Assembly (NCBI GenBank): GCA_013215505.1
Contig: JABSQZ010000007.1
Span: 62,001-126,000, forward strand
DNA length: 64,000 nucleotides
From: Oceanospirillaceae bacterium
Lineage (GTDB): Bacteria; Pseudomonadota; Gammaproteobacteria; Pseudomonadales; Balneatricaceae
Reading direction: 5' to 3'
Under the pieces are notes generated by a model. The model had not been told where the DNA came from, did not search any database, and saw nothing but the letters and a program-made list of their open reading frames with translations. The position numbers and the translations under genes were made by a program. Of the stretch, positions 35,075-44,009 are shown piece after piece (position 1 is the first letter of the stretch; each line of letters begins with the position of its first letter).

Positions 35075-35494
35075 TTAGCTTGAAAGGTTTCTAAGTGCGG
35101 GATCATCGCTCAAGTACTGAACGAACTCGACTTCAAATCCAGCGGGGTCTACAAAATAGACGTTGCGACGATGCGGTTCCTCAGCCCCGTCTTTAGCCGC
35201 GACAAACCCTGATATTGCCAGACGCTTGATCACCCCTTCGATATCACTAGTTACATAGGCAAAATGTGCAAAGCCTACTTGATGCCCCTCTAATTGCCTG
35301 TTATTGCCTTCGCCGTGATCACTCATGGCGATGTACTGATACTGATCACCAAAATGCAGCCAGTTACGGGCTTTTCCATGCCATTCCCCCTGGCCCTGGT
35401 CGCGCACAGCCCAATGAGGGAATACCGCTTGATAAAAGTTCAACATTGCCGGGATGTCTGACACTACTAAGTTAATGTGTTCTAGCTGGATCAT
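35075..35494 (-). CDS. VOC-family (glyoxalase-fold) protein
   Basis: One-domain vicinal-oxygen-chelate protein of 139 residues. It has IQLEHINLVVSDIPAMLNFYQAVF at the N-terminus, GFAHFAYVTSDIEG, and EEPHRRNVYFVDPAGFEVEFVQY at the C-terminus, so metal ligands His/Glu are kept. First gene of the SoxR-controlled unit, with GAGG just upstream of ATG. The substrate cannot be read; resistance or detoxification is likely. Confidence 0.88.
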   Translation of the reverse strand: MIQLEHINLVVSDIPAMLNFYQAVFPHWAVRDQGQGEWHGKARNWLHFGDQYQYIAMSDHGEGNNRQLEGHQVGFAHFAYVTSDIEGVIKRLAISGFVAAKDGAEEPHRRNVYFVDPAGFEVEFVQYLSDDPALRNLSS

Positions 35495-35545
35495 ATTTTT
35501 TCCTCGTTGTTTAATTGCGAAAGCGGTTTCGCTGAAAGCCAGATC

Positions 35546-35576
35546 ATCCTAATACCTCAAGTTAACTTGAGGTAAA
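35546..35576 (-). promoter_or_regulatory. SoxR-type promoter upstream of VOC/FMN-reductase genes
   Basis: CCTCAAGTTAACTTGAGG (35555-35572) is the textbook SoxR box, and the palindrome is perfect for two more bases on each side. Reading the minus strand, TTTACC (complement of 35571-35576) and TAGGAT (complement of 35546-35551) are spaced by 19 bp, the overlong spacer of SoxR-activated promoters. The VOC start codon is 52 bp downstream. The soxR gene itself is not in this window. Confidence 0.88.
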
Positions 35577-36090
35577 GAGTTTTTTTAATTATTTTTAAAA
35601 TTAAATTTCGCAGTAATTATGGGTCTGGTAAATGGGCCCTAGGGCAAGTGGCCAAAAAGCGCTGTGAAGATCAGCACCTTGCATTGTTTATCAGGAAAAA
35701 GAGTTTGATCTATGGCGGGTGCAAAGCGGAAGTATTAGCCGGTTTACAGTAAATTAAGTCAGGCAAAAGATGAGCATAAGTTTAGGAACAGGCTCTCAAG
35801 TCCGGTGCGCCCCTGGCTTACAAAGTATTGGGAGATTTAAGCAGCAATGATCGCAAGTCTTGCAATAGGAGTGGGTCTGTAGATGCAGGAGGTAGAATAA
35901 TGCATGGAGCAGAAAGTCTGTGCCTACACTGATTAGGTAAGTAAGGATAGTAGGACGTGCTAGCTTTGTTAGTCAGGCCGGGAAAATGAAAGTCATAGTG
36001 CTGCCTTATCTGCCACAGATCGATCGCTTGATAGGCCGTAGAGAAAATAGCGAACTTATTCAGATGTTGCCTAATCTGTCAAAGGCACTG
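35577..36090. other. Intergenic, no gene seen
   Basis: About 510 bp with stops in all frames. A short frame starting at 35986 runs antisense into the end of the LysR gene and is not supported. It may be a site of a deleted gene. Confidence 0.35.
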
Positions 36091-37002
36091 CTATTTTTGA
36101 AATGCTTTCATCCACTGCATTAAATGATTCAATAACTGCTGCGCGCCATTGGGCAGTTGGCGGCCCAAACGCGTTACCATATGTGTTTCGCCGGCATTGA
36201 GTATTTCATCCGCTAGCGGTAATGCCACTAATTGCCGATCTAATATTTCGCCGCTAATGACAAACTCAGGTAATAAGGTAATCCCCATGTTGGTGCGTAC
36301 AAATTGTTTCAGTACCGCAATGGAGTTGGTGGTTAGGGTCGGTGTAAATCGTAATCGCTGTTTAAATTCGGCCAGTGCCAATAACTGGCGCACGCCAAAA
36401 CTGCTCTCTGATAAAGCTATAGGATAGTCTAATAAGGCGCTCAATAATAATGGATCAGTACTCTTAGTAAGCGGATGTCCTGGATTGACCACGGCACAGA
36501 TTGGCTGCTGACTAATAACATGAGAGCGGATACAAGGATGATTTGCAGGGTGAAACAATAATCCTATATGTGCCTCATCGGTCTCTATTTGGCGTATCAC
36601 TTCATTAGAACCTGCCAAGGTAATTGATAAGGTCAGTTTAGGAAACGCTTTAGCAAACTCAGAGAGTGGGCCAAGCATTAAATCGCTGACAAACCCTTCT
36701 CCTATGACTAATTTTATATGCCCTAATTGCAACCCTTGTAACGCCGATAATTTAGCAATGCAGCTCTCTTCACTACTTTTTGTTTCACGGTAATAACGCA
36801 GCACGATTTCACCTGCCTGGGTGACTGTGATTCCCGTGCGATGCCGCTCTATTAACTGGCAAGAAAGCTCTTCTTCTAACAGCGTGATATGACGACTGAT
36901 AGCAGAAGGTGCCACATTCAATTTATCGGCGGCAGCTCTAATAGTACCTGCCGTTACCGCCTCGTAGAGATAAGCCACTCTTTTTTCTTTGATCTCTTTC
37001 AC
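36091..37002 (-). CDS. LysR-family regulator
   Basis: LysR regulator of 303 residues. HTH at residues about 18-40 (GTIRAAADKLNVAPSAISRHITLLEEEL), then the co-inducer domain. Last gene of a minus-strand set (3-HIBDH-like, ALDH, CysE-like, glyoxalase-3, M20, LysR) and so probably an autoregulated regulator of that operon. The 95-bp gap to the M20 gene leaves room for its own promoter. Confidence 0.9.
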   Translation of the reverse strand: MKEIKEKRVAYLYEAVTAGTIRAAADKLNVAPSAISRHITLLEEELSCQLIERHRTGITVTQAGEIVLRYYRETKSSEESCIAKLSALQGLQLGHIKLVIGEGFVSDLMLGPLSEFAKAFPKLTLSITLAGSNEVIRQIETDEAHIGLLFHPANHPCIRSHVISQQPICAVVNPGHPLTKSTDPLLLSALLDYPIALSESSFGVRQLLALAEFKQRLRFTPTLTTNSIAVLKQFVRTNMGITLLPEFVISGEILDRQLVALPLADEILNAGETHMVTRLGRQLPNGAQQLLNHLMQWMKAFQK

Positions 37003-37097
37003 TACAGTTTATCTCTACAGGGTTAATAAAATAATGACTGAGACACGGAAAAAAACGCTACGCTCGCCGATAAAATATTGAGTTCACTGATATGTTT

Positions 37098-38264
37098 CTA
37101 AACCAGCTGCTGCTGCGTTAAAGCCACCCAATAACTAGCACCTAAAGCAAGTACTTCATCGTTAAAATCATAGTGCGGGTTATGTAATCCTTTGCCACCT
37201 TGCATAGTCCCGTTGCCTATCCAAATATAAGCGCCGGGTTTTTCTAATAACATAAAGGCAAAATCTTCAGATCCCATACTCGGCGCTTGATCTAAAATAA
37301 CATTCTCTTCACCGACTAAGGCTGTTGTCACAAGGCTGCATATTTGGGTATGTTGCGGGTGATTTTCCGTACAGGGCGCTACCCGACGATAATCGAGTTG
37401 ACCTTTTGCGCCAAAAGCTTCACAAATACTTGCCACGCGCTGGCGCATTAGCGTTTCAATTTGCTGCTGTTGCTCTACAGAGAAAGCACGACAAGTTCCC
37501 GATAGCGTGACGGAATCGGGAATCACGTTATAGGCTTCCCCCGCGTGGATTTGAGTAATACTGACGACTCCTGAGTGCAAGGGATCGAGGTCTCTGCTGA
37601 CAATACTTTGCAGCGCCCCAATTAATTGACCTGCCACCATAATAGGGTCAGTACCCAGATGCGGCATGCCACCGTGACACCCCTGACCACTGATGGTGAT
37701 ATCAAACAAGTCCATAGAGGCCATCACCGGACCGGTGTGCACCGCAAATTTACCTTGTTCTATGCCCGGCCAATTGTGCATGCCGTATACAGCATCGACA
37801 TTAAACTGTTCAAATAATCCTTGCTCGCACATCATTTTCGCGCCGGCTTCACCCTCTTCAGCGGGTTGAAAAATAAACACTACCGTACCGGCGAAGTCTC
37901 TGTTTTGCGATAAATATTTAGCCGCTCCTAATAACATCGCCGTATGGCCATCGTGACCGCAGGCATGCATTTTGCCATCGTGACGCGAGCAGTGTGCAAA
38001 ATTATTTAATTCCTGCATTTTAAGTGCGTCAAGATCGGCACGCAAACCGATGCAACCCTTGCCTGGTTTATTACCTTGTAAAGTGGCAACGACACCCGTA
38101 ACGGCTAATCCTGTATGCACCTCTAAATCAAAACTTTGCAACAACTTCGCCACTTTAGCGGCGGTGCGGTGTTCTTCATAGGCGGTTTCTGGATGGGCGT
38201 GAATATCTTTGCGCCATGCCCGCATTTGCCGGTGTAATTCGCTGTCTTTAGCAATCGATGCCAT
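37098..38264 (-). CDS. M20-family amidohydrolase (hippurate hydrolase-like)
   Basis: Zinc aminoacylase/deacylase. Metal ligands in HACGHDGHTAM, catalytic Glu-Glu in FQPAEEGEAGAKMM, and the C-terminal MGSEDFAFML are intact; the dimerisation domain lies in between. The family removes acyl groups from N-acyl amino acids (HipO, AbgB, IAA-amino acid hydrolases). The stop of the glyoxalase-3 gene is 9 bp upstream, so it is an operon member. Its acyl substrate is unknown. Confidence 0.92.
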   Translation of the reverse strand: MASIAKDSELHRQMRAWRKDIHAHPETAYEEHRTAAKVAKLLQSFDLEVHTGLAVTGVVATLQGNKPGKGCIGLRADLDALKMQELNNFAHCSRHDGKMHACGHDGHTAMLLGAAKYLSQNRDFAGTVVFIFQPAEEGEAGAKMMCEQGLFEQFNVDAVYGMHNWPGIEQGKFAVHTGPVMASMDLFDITISGQGCHGGMPHLGTDPIMVAGQLIGALQSIVSRDLDPLHSGVVSITQIHAGEAYNVIPDSVTLSGTCRAFSVEQQQQIETLMRQRVASICEAFGAKGQLDYRRVAPCTENHPQHTQICSLVTTALVGEENVILDQAPSMGSEDFAFMLLEKPGAYIWIGNGTMQGGKGLHNPHYDFNDEVLALGASYWVALTQQQLV

Positions 38265-38273
38265 TATGCTTCC

Positions 38274-39173
38274 TCAATTATTTTCTGGGTATATTTCAAT
38301 AATAGTATTACCCGCATAACTCGCAGCAATACGTAATCCACCTTCATCGGTCAGAGTGTAGAGCACTTGATTTTCATCTAAATGTGCTCTTGCCTGGGCG
38401 ATTGAATGGGTCGTTACACGAATGGCAATACCGCTGGGAATCTGCTGCTCATCACAGGGAATTGCAACCCCGGCAAAACGCGCTCTGGCCCGCTCTGGGC
38501 TAAGCACTTCAAAATCACCTCTGTCAGTATTTGCAATTAAATACCCCTCTTCGACACTCACCGCCTGCTCACCGTATATTCCTGCAAAGCGCTGGTAAAA
38601 ATCCGCAGGGTTTTCAGCGATATAACTTACCATGCTAATCCCATTAGCACCATTGGCATGGGTCATCCAATCTTTAACCCAGACTAAATCGGGTTTGTGT
38701 TGGTGACAAAAGAAATTAGAAATTGCCGGTTGCTGCGAATTTATTAACATCACCAGCGAAACAACAGCTTCCTCTTCACTGCCATCAGGTCTGTGGGCAA
38801 CACGGCGGAAATCGACGATTCCCTGGTTTTCTACCTGGCGTTGTTGCAACAGTTGGTGGTCAGCTCTGGCATCTTCGCTGTGTAGTGCAACTAGAGATAT
38901 CCCCTCTTTGCGCTCTATCGAGTTTTGAATAAAACGGCCAAAGGCAAAACCTTTTTCGTTAGTCATATCCAGTTTACTCTGATCATAGACACTGATCAGT
39001 TCGATAAAGTTTTCTGGAAACATCAATAAATGATTATCTGTACCCCATGGATGGTGATGCCTTGGATTGATAAAAAAACCTAAACGTGCAAAATCAGCTG
39101 CTGCTTTATCCATGTCGGCAATAGCCACCAGCGGGTGATCAATACCTAAATGATTTTTTTTGTTAGTCGCCAT
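38274..39173 (-). CDS. Glyoxalase-like domain protein (Glyoxalase_3 type)
   Basis: Protein of 299 residues with two related halves. The first begins GIDHPLVAIADMDKAAADFARLGFFINPRHHHPWGTDNHLL, where the HP-x-G-T-x-N block typical of PF13468-like proteins is seen; the second half ends in VLYTLTDEGGLRIAASYAGNTIIEIYP. The family is related to the VOC fold; catalytic function unknown. It sits between the CysE-like and M20 genes and is clearly co-transcribed. Confidence 0.8.
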   Translation of the reverse strand: MATNKKNHLGIDHPLVAIADMDKAAADFARLGFFINPRHHHPWGTDNHLLMFPENFIELISVYDQSKLDMTNEKGFAFGRFIQNSIERKEGISLVALHSEDARADHQLLQQRQVENQGIVDFRRVAHRPDGSEEEAVVSLVMLINSQQPAISNFFCHQHKPDLVWVKDWMTHANGANGISMVSYIAENPADFYQRFAGIYGEQAVSVEEGYLIANTDRGDFEVLSPERARARFAGVAIPCDEQQIPSGIAIRVTTHSIAQARAHLDENQVLYTLTDEGGLRIAASYAGNTIIEIYPENN

Positions 39174-39212
39174 TTCTCACCTATTTGTTTATCTGATAAT
39201 TTTCACACTTAG

Positions 39213-39989
39213 TTATTTTTTAGCTTGTGCCACAGGGCCCAGTACCGTGCTGTTTTCTGCCACATCTTTAACTACCACAGTTCCCCCCGCCACTTTGGCA
39301 TTTTTACCAATTTCAATATTGCCGTATATGGCAGTACCTGAACCGATAAAAGCACCTTGTCGCACCTTTGGGTGACGATCGCCACTACCTTTACCTGTCC
39401 CCCCTAAAGTAACGCCCTGGAAGATAGTGACTTGATCTTCCACTACTGCGGTTTCACCTATGACCACGCCCACCGAGTGATCCATAAATATACCAGAACC
39501 TATACGTGCAGCGGGGTGGATATCGACAGCGAATAAGCAGACTGTTTTAGCCTGTAGGAAACTGGCCATTGCGCGCTGCTGATGATGCCAACAAAAGTGG
39601 GCAAAACGATAACACTGTAAAGCTTGATAGCCGGCAAAAAACAGCAGCGGTGAATAGTGGTCTTTGATACTGGCATTACCACGCAGTTGGCATAATAAAT
39701 CCGCTAAAGCTGCCTCTGTAATCGTGCTCTGCACACTATCATTAGGAGCCTCTGCCTGGGAGCGAAGTATTGAGTAAAGAAACTCTTGCCACTGTGCCAC
39801 AGTGCTTTTATCTTCGGCAATTTTCTCAGCTAATATGTGGCATAAAGCGTTTTCGAAACTGCTGTGCTGTAATATATTACGCTGCAAAAAAGTGCGCAAC
39901 AAAGGAGTATTATCTGCCTCTAACTGCGTTTCTTGCACAATCGTAGACCACAAATTCGGCATATCTATTACTCTTACATAATCCGACAT
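39213..39989 (-). CDS. Serine O-acetyltransferase-like (CysE family) lacking the C-terminal tail
   Basis: Left-handed beta-helix acyltransferase. The SATase N-terminal helical domain (residues 1-140) is followed by hexapeptide repeats with DIHPAARIGSGIFMDHSVGVVIGETAVV and GDRHPKV, which keep the catalytic His/Asp residues. The chain stops at VLGPVAQAKK: the usual GVPAR/GNPAR turn is altered to GPVAQ, and the tail that in CysE binds cysteine synthase and senses cysteine is missing. Its catabolic operon also argues for a substrate other than serine in cysteine synthesis. Confidence 0.8.
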   Translation of the reverse strand: MSDYVRVIDMPNLWSTIVQETQLEADNTPLLRTFLQRNILQHSSFENALCHILAEKIAEDKSTVAQWQEFLYSILRSQAEAPNDSVQSTITEAALADLLCQLRGNASIKDHYSPLLFFAGYQALQCYRFAHFCWHHQQRAMASFLQAKTVCLFAVDIHPAARIGSGIFMDHSVGVVIGETAVVEDQVTIFQGVTLGGTGKGSGDRHPKVRQGAFIGSGTAIYGNIEIGKNAKVAGGTVVVKDVAENSTVLGPVAQAKK

Positions 39990-40068
39990 CTTTAATCATC
40001 TTCCTTTAAAGCGCACAGTTTTAAAGAATATTTTGTATTCAGAGCTGTTGATCTGTTCAGCACTGCGA

Positions 40069-41607
40069 TTACTCTACAGAATAGCCAAATTGAATGGCCG
40101 CATCTTTTGCCGTTTCAATCCAGACACTTTTGGTTTGGCTGTACTCCAGCAACCCTTCGTAACCACTGGAGCGACCATAGCCACTTTCAGCAAAACCGCC
40201 AAAAGGTGACATCACATTAATGGCTTTATAACTATTCACCCAGAATGTACCCGCATTGACTTGCGCTGCCATCCGATGTGCCCGACCCACATCGGCAGTC
40301 CACACCGCTCCTGCTAAACCAAAACGGCTATCGTTGGCAATTGCAACGGCGTGCTCTTCATCGTCGAAGGGAATAACGCAGACCACCGGGCCAAAAATTT
40401 CCTCTTGTGCGACACTCATACTGTTGTCGACATCTGCCAATACCGTAGGTTTATAAAAATACCCCCCTTCACCTCCAGCTACTTCCCCTACACAACCACC
40501 AGCGGCCACTGTTACACCTTGTGCTACAGCTTCAGCAACCAGTGCCTTGATATGTTTGAACTGATTAATATTATTCACAGGTCCTACCATCGTGTCTTCG
40601 AGCCAAGGTAAGTTCACTGCAATTTTAGCCGTGGCAGATGCCAATCTATCGATGACTTGTGCGTAGACATTTTTCTGTACTAATAATCTCGAACCCGATA
40701 CACAGCTCTGTCCAGCCGCCGCGAAGATAGCAGCTTGAGCCCCCACAACAGCACGGTCTAAATCTGCATCGGCAAAGACTATATTGGCAGATTTCCCGCC
40801 GAGTTCTAACACACAGGGAATCAATTTTTTTGCTGCGGCTGCCGCGATTAATCTTCCTGTTTTAGGTGAGCCGACAAAAACCACTTTTTTGCAGGCTTTT
40901 TGGGCGATAGCAGTGGCGCCTGTCGTATGGCCAAAACCATTAATAACATTCACCAGCCCCTTGGGAATACCGGCATCTTCTAACAGCTTGGCTAACACCG
41001 TGCTGCTTAAAGGTGTTAACTCTGATGGTTTAAGTAACACCGCATTACCTGCACAAATAGCCGGAGCGATTTGCCAGCCGCCGGTAAATACGGGGGCGTT
41101 CCAGGGAGTAATCTGCACCACGACACCGTAGGGCTCGTGACGGGTATAATTTAAATGACTAGTAGGTACGGGGATCACCTGCCCAGTCATTTTATCGCAC
41201 CAACCTGCGTAATATTCGAACATTTCCGCGACTTTAGCAACTTCTACACGGCAATCACGCAACGGCTTACCTGCGGATATGGATTCCAATCTAGCCAGAT
41301 CTTCTGCACTTGCGCGTACTTTTGCTCCGCAGTTGTACATGGCGCGGCCACGTGCCGTCGCTGTCAGCGCCCACCATTGGCGCTGGGCAATAGTTGCAGC
41401 TTGCGCTGCACTTTCGACATTGCTGGCACCGGCATCTTGGTATTGCATAAAGACTTTACCAGTGGCTGCATTCACTAAGTCAATGCTCTCTCCTGTCCCC
41501 ACAACTAACTGGCCATCGATCCAACTGCCAAATTGATCACTACCTAACAACTGCCTTAATAGGGCTGCGACTTGCTGTTCGCCGTTGTTCTCTACTGTAA
41601 ATGTCAT
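40069..41607 (-). CDS. Aldehyde dehydrogenase family protein (large catabolic operon)
   Basis: NAD(P)-dependent aldehyde oxidation. Visible are NVINGFGHTTGAT, the NAD-binding FVGSPKTGRLI, catalytic Glu in VLELGGKSANIVFADADLD, nucleophilic Cys in AAAGQSCVSGSRLLVQ (near residue 300) and EEIFGPVVCVIPF. 512 residues, slightly long owing to an N-terminal extension. Part of an operon with a beta-hydroxyacid dehydrogenase and CysE-like, glyoxalase-3 and M20 genes. Similar to betaine-aldehyde/carboxymethyl-hydroxymuconate semialdehyde groups; substrate open. Confidence 0.92.
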   Translation of the reverse strand: MTFTVENNGEQQVAALLRQLLGSDQFGSWIDGQLVVGTGESIDLVNAATGKVFMQYQDAGASNVESAAQAATIAQRQWWALTATARGRAMYNCGAKVRASAEDLARLESISAGKPLRDCRVEVAKVAEMFEYYAGWCDKMTGQVIPVPTSHLNYTRHEPYGVVVQITPWNAPVFTGGWQIAPAICAGNAVLLKPSELTPLSSTVLAKLLEDAGIPKGLVNVINGFGHTTGATAIAQKACKKVVFVGSPKTGRLIAAAAAKKLIPCVLELGGKSANIVFADADLDRAVVGAQAAIFAAAGQSCVSGSRLLVQKNVYAQVIDRLASATAKIAVNLPWLEDTMVGPVNNINQFKHIKALVAEAVAQGVTVAAGGCVGEVAGGEGGYFYKPTVLADVDNSMSVAQEEIFGPVVCVIPFDDEEHAVAIANDSRFGLAGAVWTADVGRAHRMAAQVNAGTFWVNSYKAINVMSPFGGFAESGYGRSSGYEGLLEYSQTKSVWIETAKDAAIQFGYSVE

Positions 41608-41720
41608 TTTCTATCTCACTGTTAATGGCTTAGCGCTGCTCAATCTATTAGAGCTACGATTTGCTGTTCGACATGTTTGCTACTGTAAATGTGATTTTCT
41701 ATCTCACTGTTAATCGGTTA
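41567..41720. repeat. Duplicated 5' end of the aldehyde dehydrogenase gene
   Basis: Two ~66-bp direct repeats. Copy 1 (41567-41632) spans the first 14 codons, the ATG and the ribosome site of the ALDH gene. Copy 2 (41655-41720), just upstream, has the same TTGCTGTTCG, CTACTGTAAATGT, TTTTCTATCTCACTGTTAAT blocks, but the complement of the start codon is GAT instead of CAT, so it cannot initiate there. It looks like a short tandem duplication whose outer copy decayed. Confidence 0.8.
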
Positions 41721-41736
41721 AACATTGTTGAATGTC

Positions 41737-42606
41737 TCAAAGGTGATTTTTTACGATGCAATTAAAATCATCTGCATCTGCAATAGTGTCTTCACTCTCA
41801 GCCCATATAGCTGCCGCTTTTTCACTCAGCGATAGCTCCATTCCCATGTCGGCAATTAACTGTTTAGCCAAGCGCACATCTTTGCGCATTAGCTGCATAC
41901 TAAACCCAGAATCAAATCCTTGATTTAAAATCCAACGCGGGAAATTAACTTCACTAATAGCGCTGCGCCCGGAACCCGCATTTAATCCCTCGATTAACAC
42001 CGCCGGATCAAGCCCTGCCTTTTTGCCTAGTGCAACGGCCTCTGCAGTGGTAATTAGATGTGCAGCACAAAGTAAGTTATTAATCAGTTTAGCCACATGG
42101 CCATTGCCAGATTTCCCCAAATGAACAACCTTTGAACTTAGTGCATCCAGATAGGGCCGGGCACGTGACAATGCCGTTGTTTCACCACCGACAACCATTA
42201 CCATGCTACCGGCTGCAGCCCCTGCAGGCCCGCCACTGACAGGGGCGTCCAATAATTGATGACCCCGTTCCACAAGCTGGGCCGCCAATGTTCTGGTTAC
42301 CTCGGGTTCAGAGGTTGATGTATCGATAATCAAAGTTTGCGGTTGAGCATGCTCAATAATTCCGCCTTTTCCATTCACCACCGCTTGAACATGTACAGCC
42401 ATCGGCAGTGACAAAATAATGTCAGTTGCCTGGGCACAGAGCGCCTGGATATTAGCGACCACATTGACGCCCAAATCCCGCGCCGCCTTTTGCTGTGCTT
42501 CACCCAGATCAGTACCGATAACCTTAAACCCTGCACGCAGTAGAGATTGAGCCATGCCATTGCCCATGTTTCCCAAACCAATAATGCCTATAACTTTCTG
42601 AGTCAT
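41737..42606 (-). CDS. 3-Hydroxyisobutyrate dehydrogenase-family oxidoreductase
   Basis: Beta-hydroxyacid dehydrogenase of 289 residues. NAD(P) site GLGNMGNGMAQSLLRAGF; signature DAPVSGGPAGAAAGS; catalytic Lys in AKLINNLLCAAHLITTAEAVALGKKAG. ATG at 42606 has AGAGG five bases upstream, so I prefer it to GTG at 42612. First gene of the operon that continues with ALDH. Family members oxidise 3-hydroxyisobutyrate, tartronate semialdehyde or 2-(hydroxymethyl)glutarate; which applies is open. Confidence 0.92.
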   Translation of the reverse strand: MTQKVIGIIGLGNMGNGMAQSLLRAGFKVIGTDLGEAQQKAARDLGVNVVANIQALCAQATDIILSLPMAVHVQAVVNGKGGIIEHAQPQTLIIDTSTSEPEVTRTLAAQLVERGHQLLDAPVSGGPAGAAAGSMVMVVGGETTALSRARPYLDALSSKVVHLGKSGNGHVAKLINNLLCAAHLITTAEAVALGKKAGLDPAVLIEGLNAGSGRSAISEVNFPRWILNQGFDSGFSMQLMRKDVRLAKQLIADMGMELSLSEKAAAIWAESEDTIADADDFNCIVKNHL

Positions 42607-42998
42607 ACTCACCTCTTTAATTTTGCCTTTACATTTGCCTCTATTTTTACCATTTTGTTTGTTAAGTAAAAGACCCTAAAAAAAGTTTATTGTTCTAATT
42701 AAAGCAACACCTCTAATGTTCATCGCTTATAAATTGTTTTATGCATGGATCTAAGAAAACCAAAAAACGAGAACTCCCCCCTGGAAAACTCACTACTTCC
42801 AACTTCCAACTTCCAACTTCCAACTTCCAACTTCCAACTTGAATTGTTATACGCTTGTAAAATAAGTCTGGAAATATGTCGATTAAAGAGGCATTATTCG
42901 CACAGTTAACCAGCAATTTTATAACAGCTCCCGAATACATCCGCCTGACAATCTCCTCGCGGCCAGAATATTCTGGGGAACAGTGATTGAGGAAAGAT
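42607..42998. other. Divergent intergenic region with a heptamer array
   Basis: About 390 bp between the beta-hydroxyacid dehydrogenase and the DDAH-like gene. Contains array 3 (42785-42840). No gene; both promoters must lie here but no box stands out. Confidence 0.45.
42785..42840. repeat. Heptanucleotide tandem array 3 (8 units)
   Basis: AAAACTC, ACTACTT, then CCAACTT six times without a mismatch. It is the only array of the family that lies between divergent genes. Confidence 0.95.
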
Positions 42999-43760
42999 AT
43001 GTTTAGTAAAGCTATTGTTAGAATACCTTGTAAAGCGCTGATAAGCGGTCTCACTGGCGCCGATCTGGGTGTTCCAGACTACGACAAAGCCCTGCAACAA
43101 CACAAAAATTACGTGCAAGTCCTGCAAGATATAGGTTTAGAAGTCACAGTACTGGAAGCAGATGAAGCTTATCCTGATTCAACTTTCGTCGAAGATGTAG
43201 CCTTGATGACTCCGCATTGTGCCATCATCACTAACCCGGGTGCTCCATCTCGCCAGGGCGAAACTACTGCCATCAAACCTGTAATAGCACAGTTCTATGA
43301 CAACATAGAACAGATTGAGAACCCCGGCACTGTGGAAGCAGGAGACGTTATGATGGTAGGCAGCCACTACTATATTGGGCTGTCAGAGCGGACCAACCAA
43401 GCCGGTGCAGAGCAGTTGATCGCGATATTAGAGAAATATCAGCTCAGCGGCTCTATCGTCACTATGCGCGAAGTGCTGCACTTAAAAACCGGTTTAGGTT
43501 ATCTGGAAGATAATAATTTGCTGGCTTGCGGTGAGTTTTTGCTTAAAGAAGAGTTCCAGCAATACAATATTTTAGAGGTCGATGCAGCCGAGGCTTATGC
43601 CGCTAATAGCGTCTGGATCAACGATACTGTGATCACGCCTTTAGGATTCCCGAAAAGCAAAGCACTGATCGAAGCGGCGGGTTACAAAGTGATAGAAATA
43701 GACGTCTGTGAGTTTCAAAAGATTGACGGCGGCTTAAGCTGTTTATCACTGCGCTTTTAA
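42999..43760 (+). CDS. Dimethylargininase-like hydrolase (DDAH family)
   Basis: Guanidino-modifying hydrolase: releases citrulline and (di)methylamine from methylated arginines, or acts on related guanidines. DSTFVEDVA contains the substrate-binding Glu/Asp, VLHLKTGLGYLEDN contains the catalytic His, and GGLSCLSLRF at the very end contains the nucleophilic Cys. The longest frame uses TTG at 42987; ATG 42999 with AGGAAA just upstream is the natural start. Single gene; an 8-bp perfect hairpin (43789-43813) follows. Confidence 0.88.
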   Translation: MFSKAIVRIPCKALISGLTGADLGVPDYDKALQQHKNYVQVLQDIGLEVTVLEADEAYPDSTFVEDVALMTPHCAIITNPGAPSRQGETTAIKPVIAQFYDNIEQIENPGTVEAGDVMMVGSHYYIGLSERTNQAGAEQLIAILEKYQLSGSIVTMREVLHLKTGLGYLEDNNLLACGEFLLKEEFQQYNILEVDAAEAYAANSVWINDTVITPLGFPKSKALIEAAGYKVIEIDVCEFQKIDGGLSCLSLRF

Positions 43761-43788
43761 ACTGTAGCGACTCGACAGTCCTGTTTAA

Positions 43789-43813
43789 CTGCTCCCGAAT
43801 GAGCTGGGAGCAG
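43789..43813. terminator. Hairpin after the DDAH-like gene
   Basis: CTGCTCCC and GGGAGCAG are perfectly complementary around a nine-base loop, 28 bp after the stop. No T-run, so termination may be inefficient or Rho-dependent. Confidence 0.45.
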
Positions 43814-44009
43814 TAATTGATGAAGTGCTGTCGCACCCTTAACCAGGGCAACAGTAGAGCAAGCTGAAGTAGACTGCCAAATATCAACATTGGCGATATA
43901 AGACTGCAAAGCTACTGGGCAGTCTATAAATATTAGCACTACAGCTGTTCGACATTCTAACAGTGCAGCCATTAATGCTTGCGCCCTTCTCAGAGCACAT
44001 TATTCTAAT

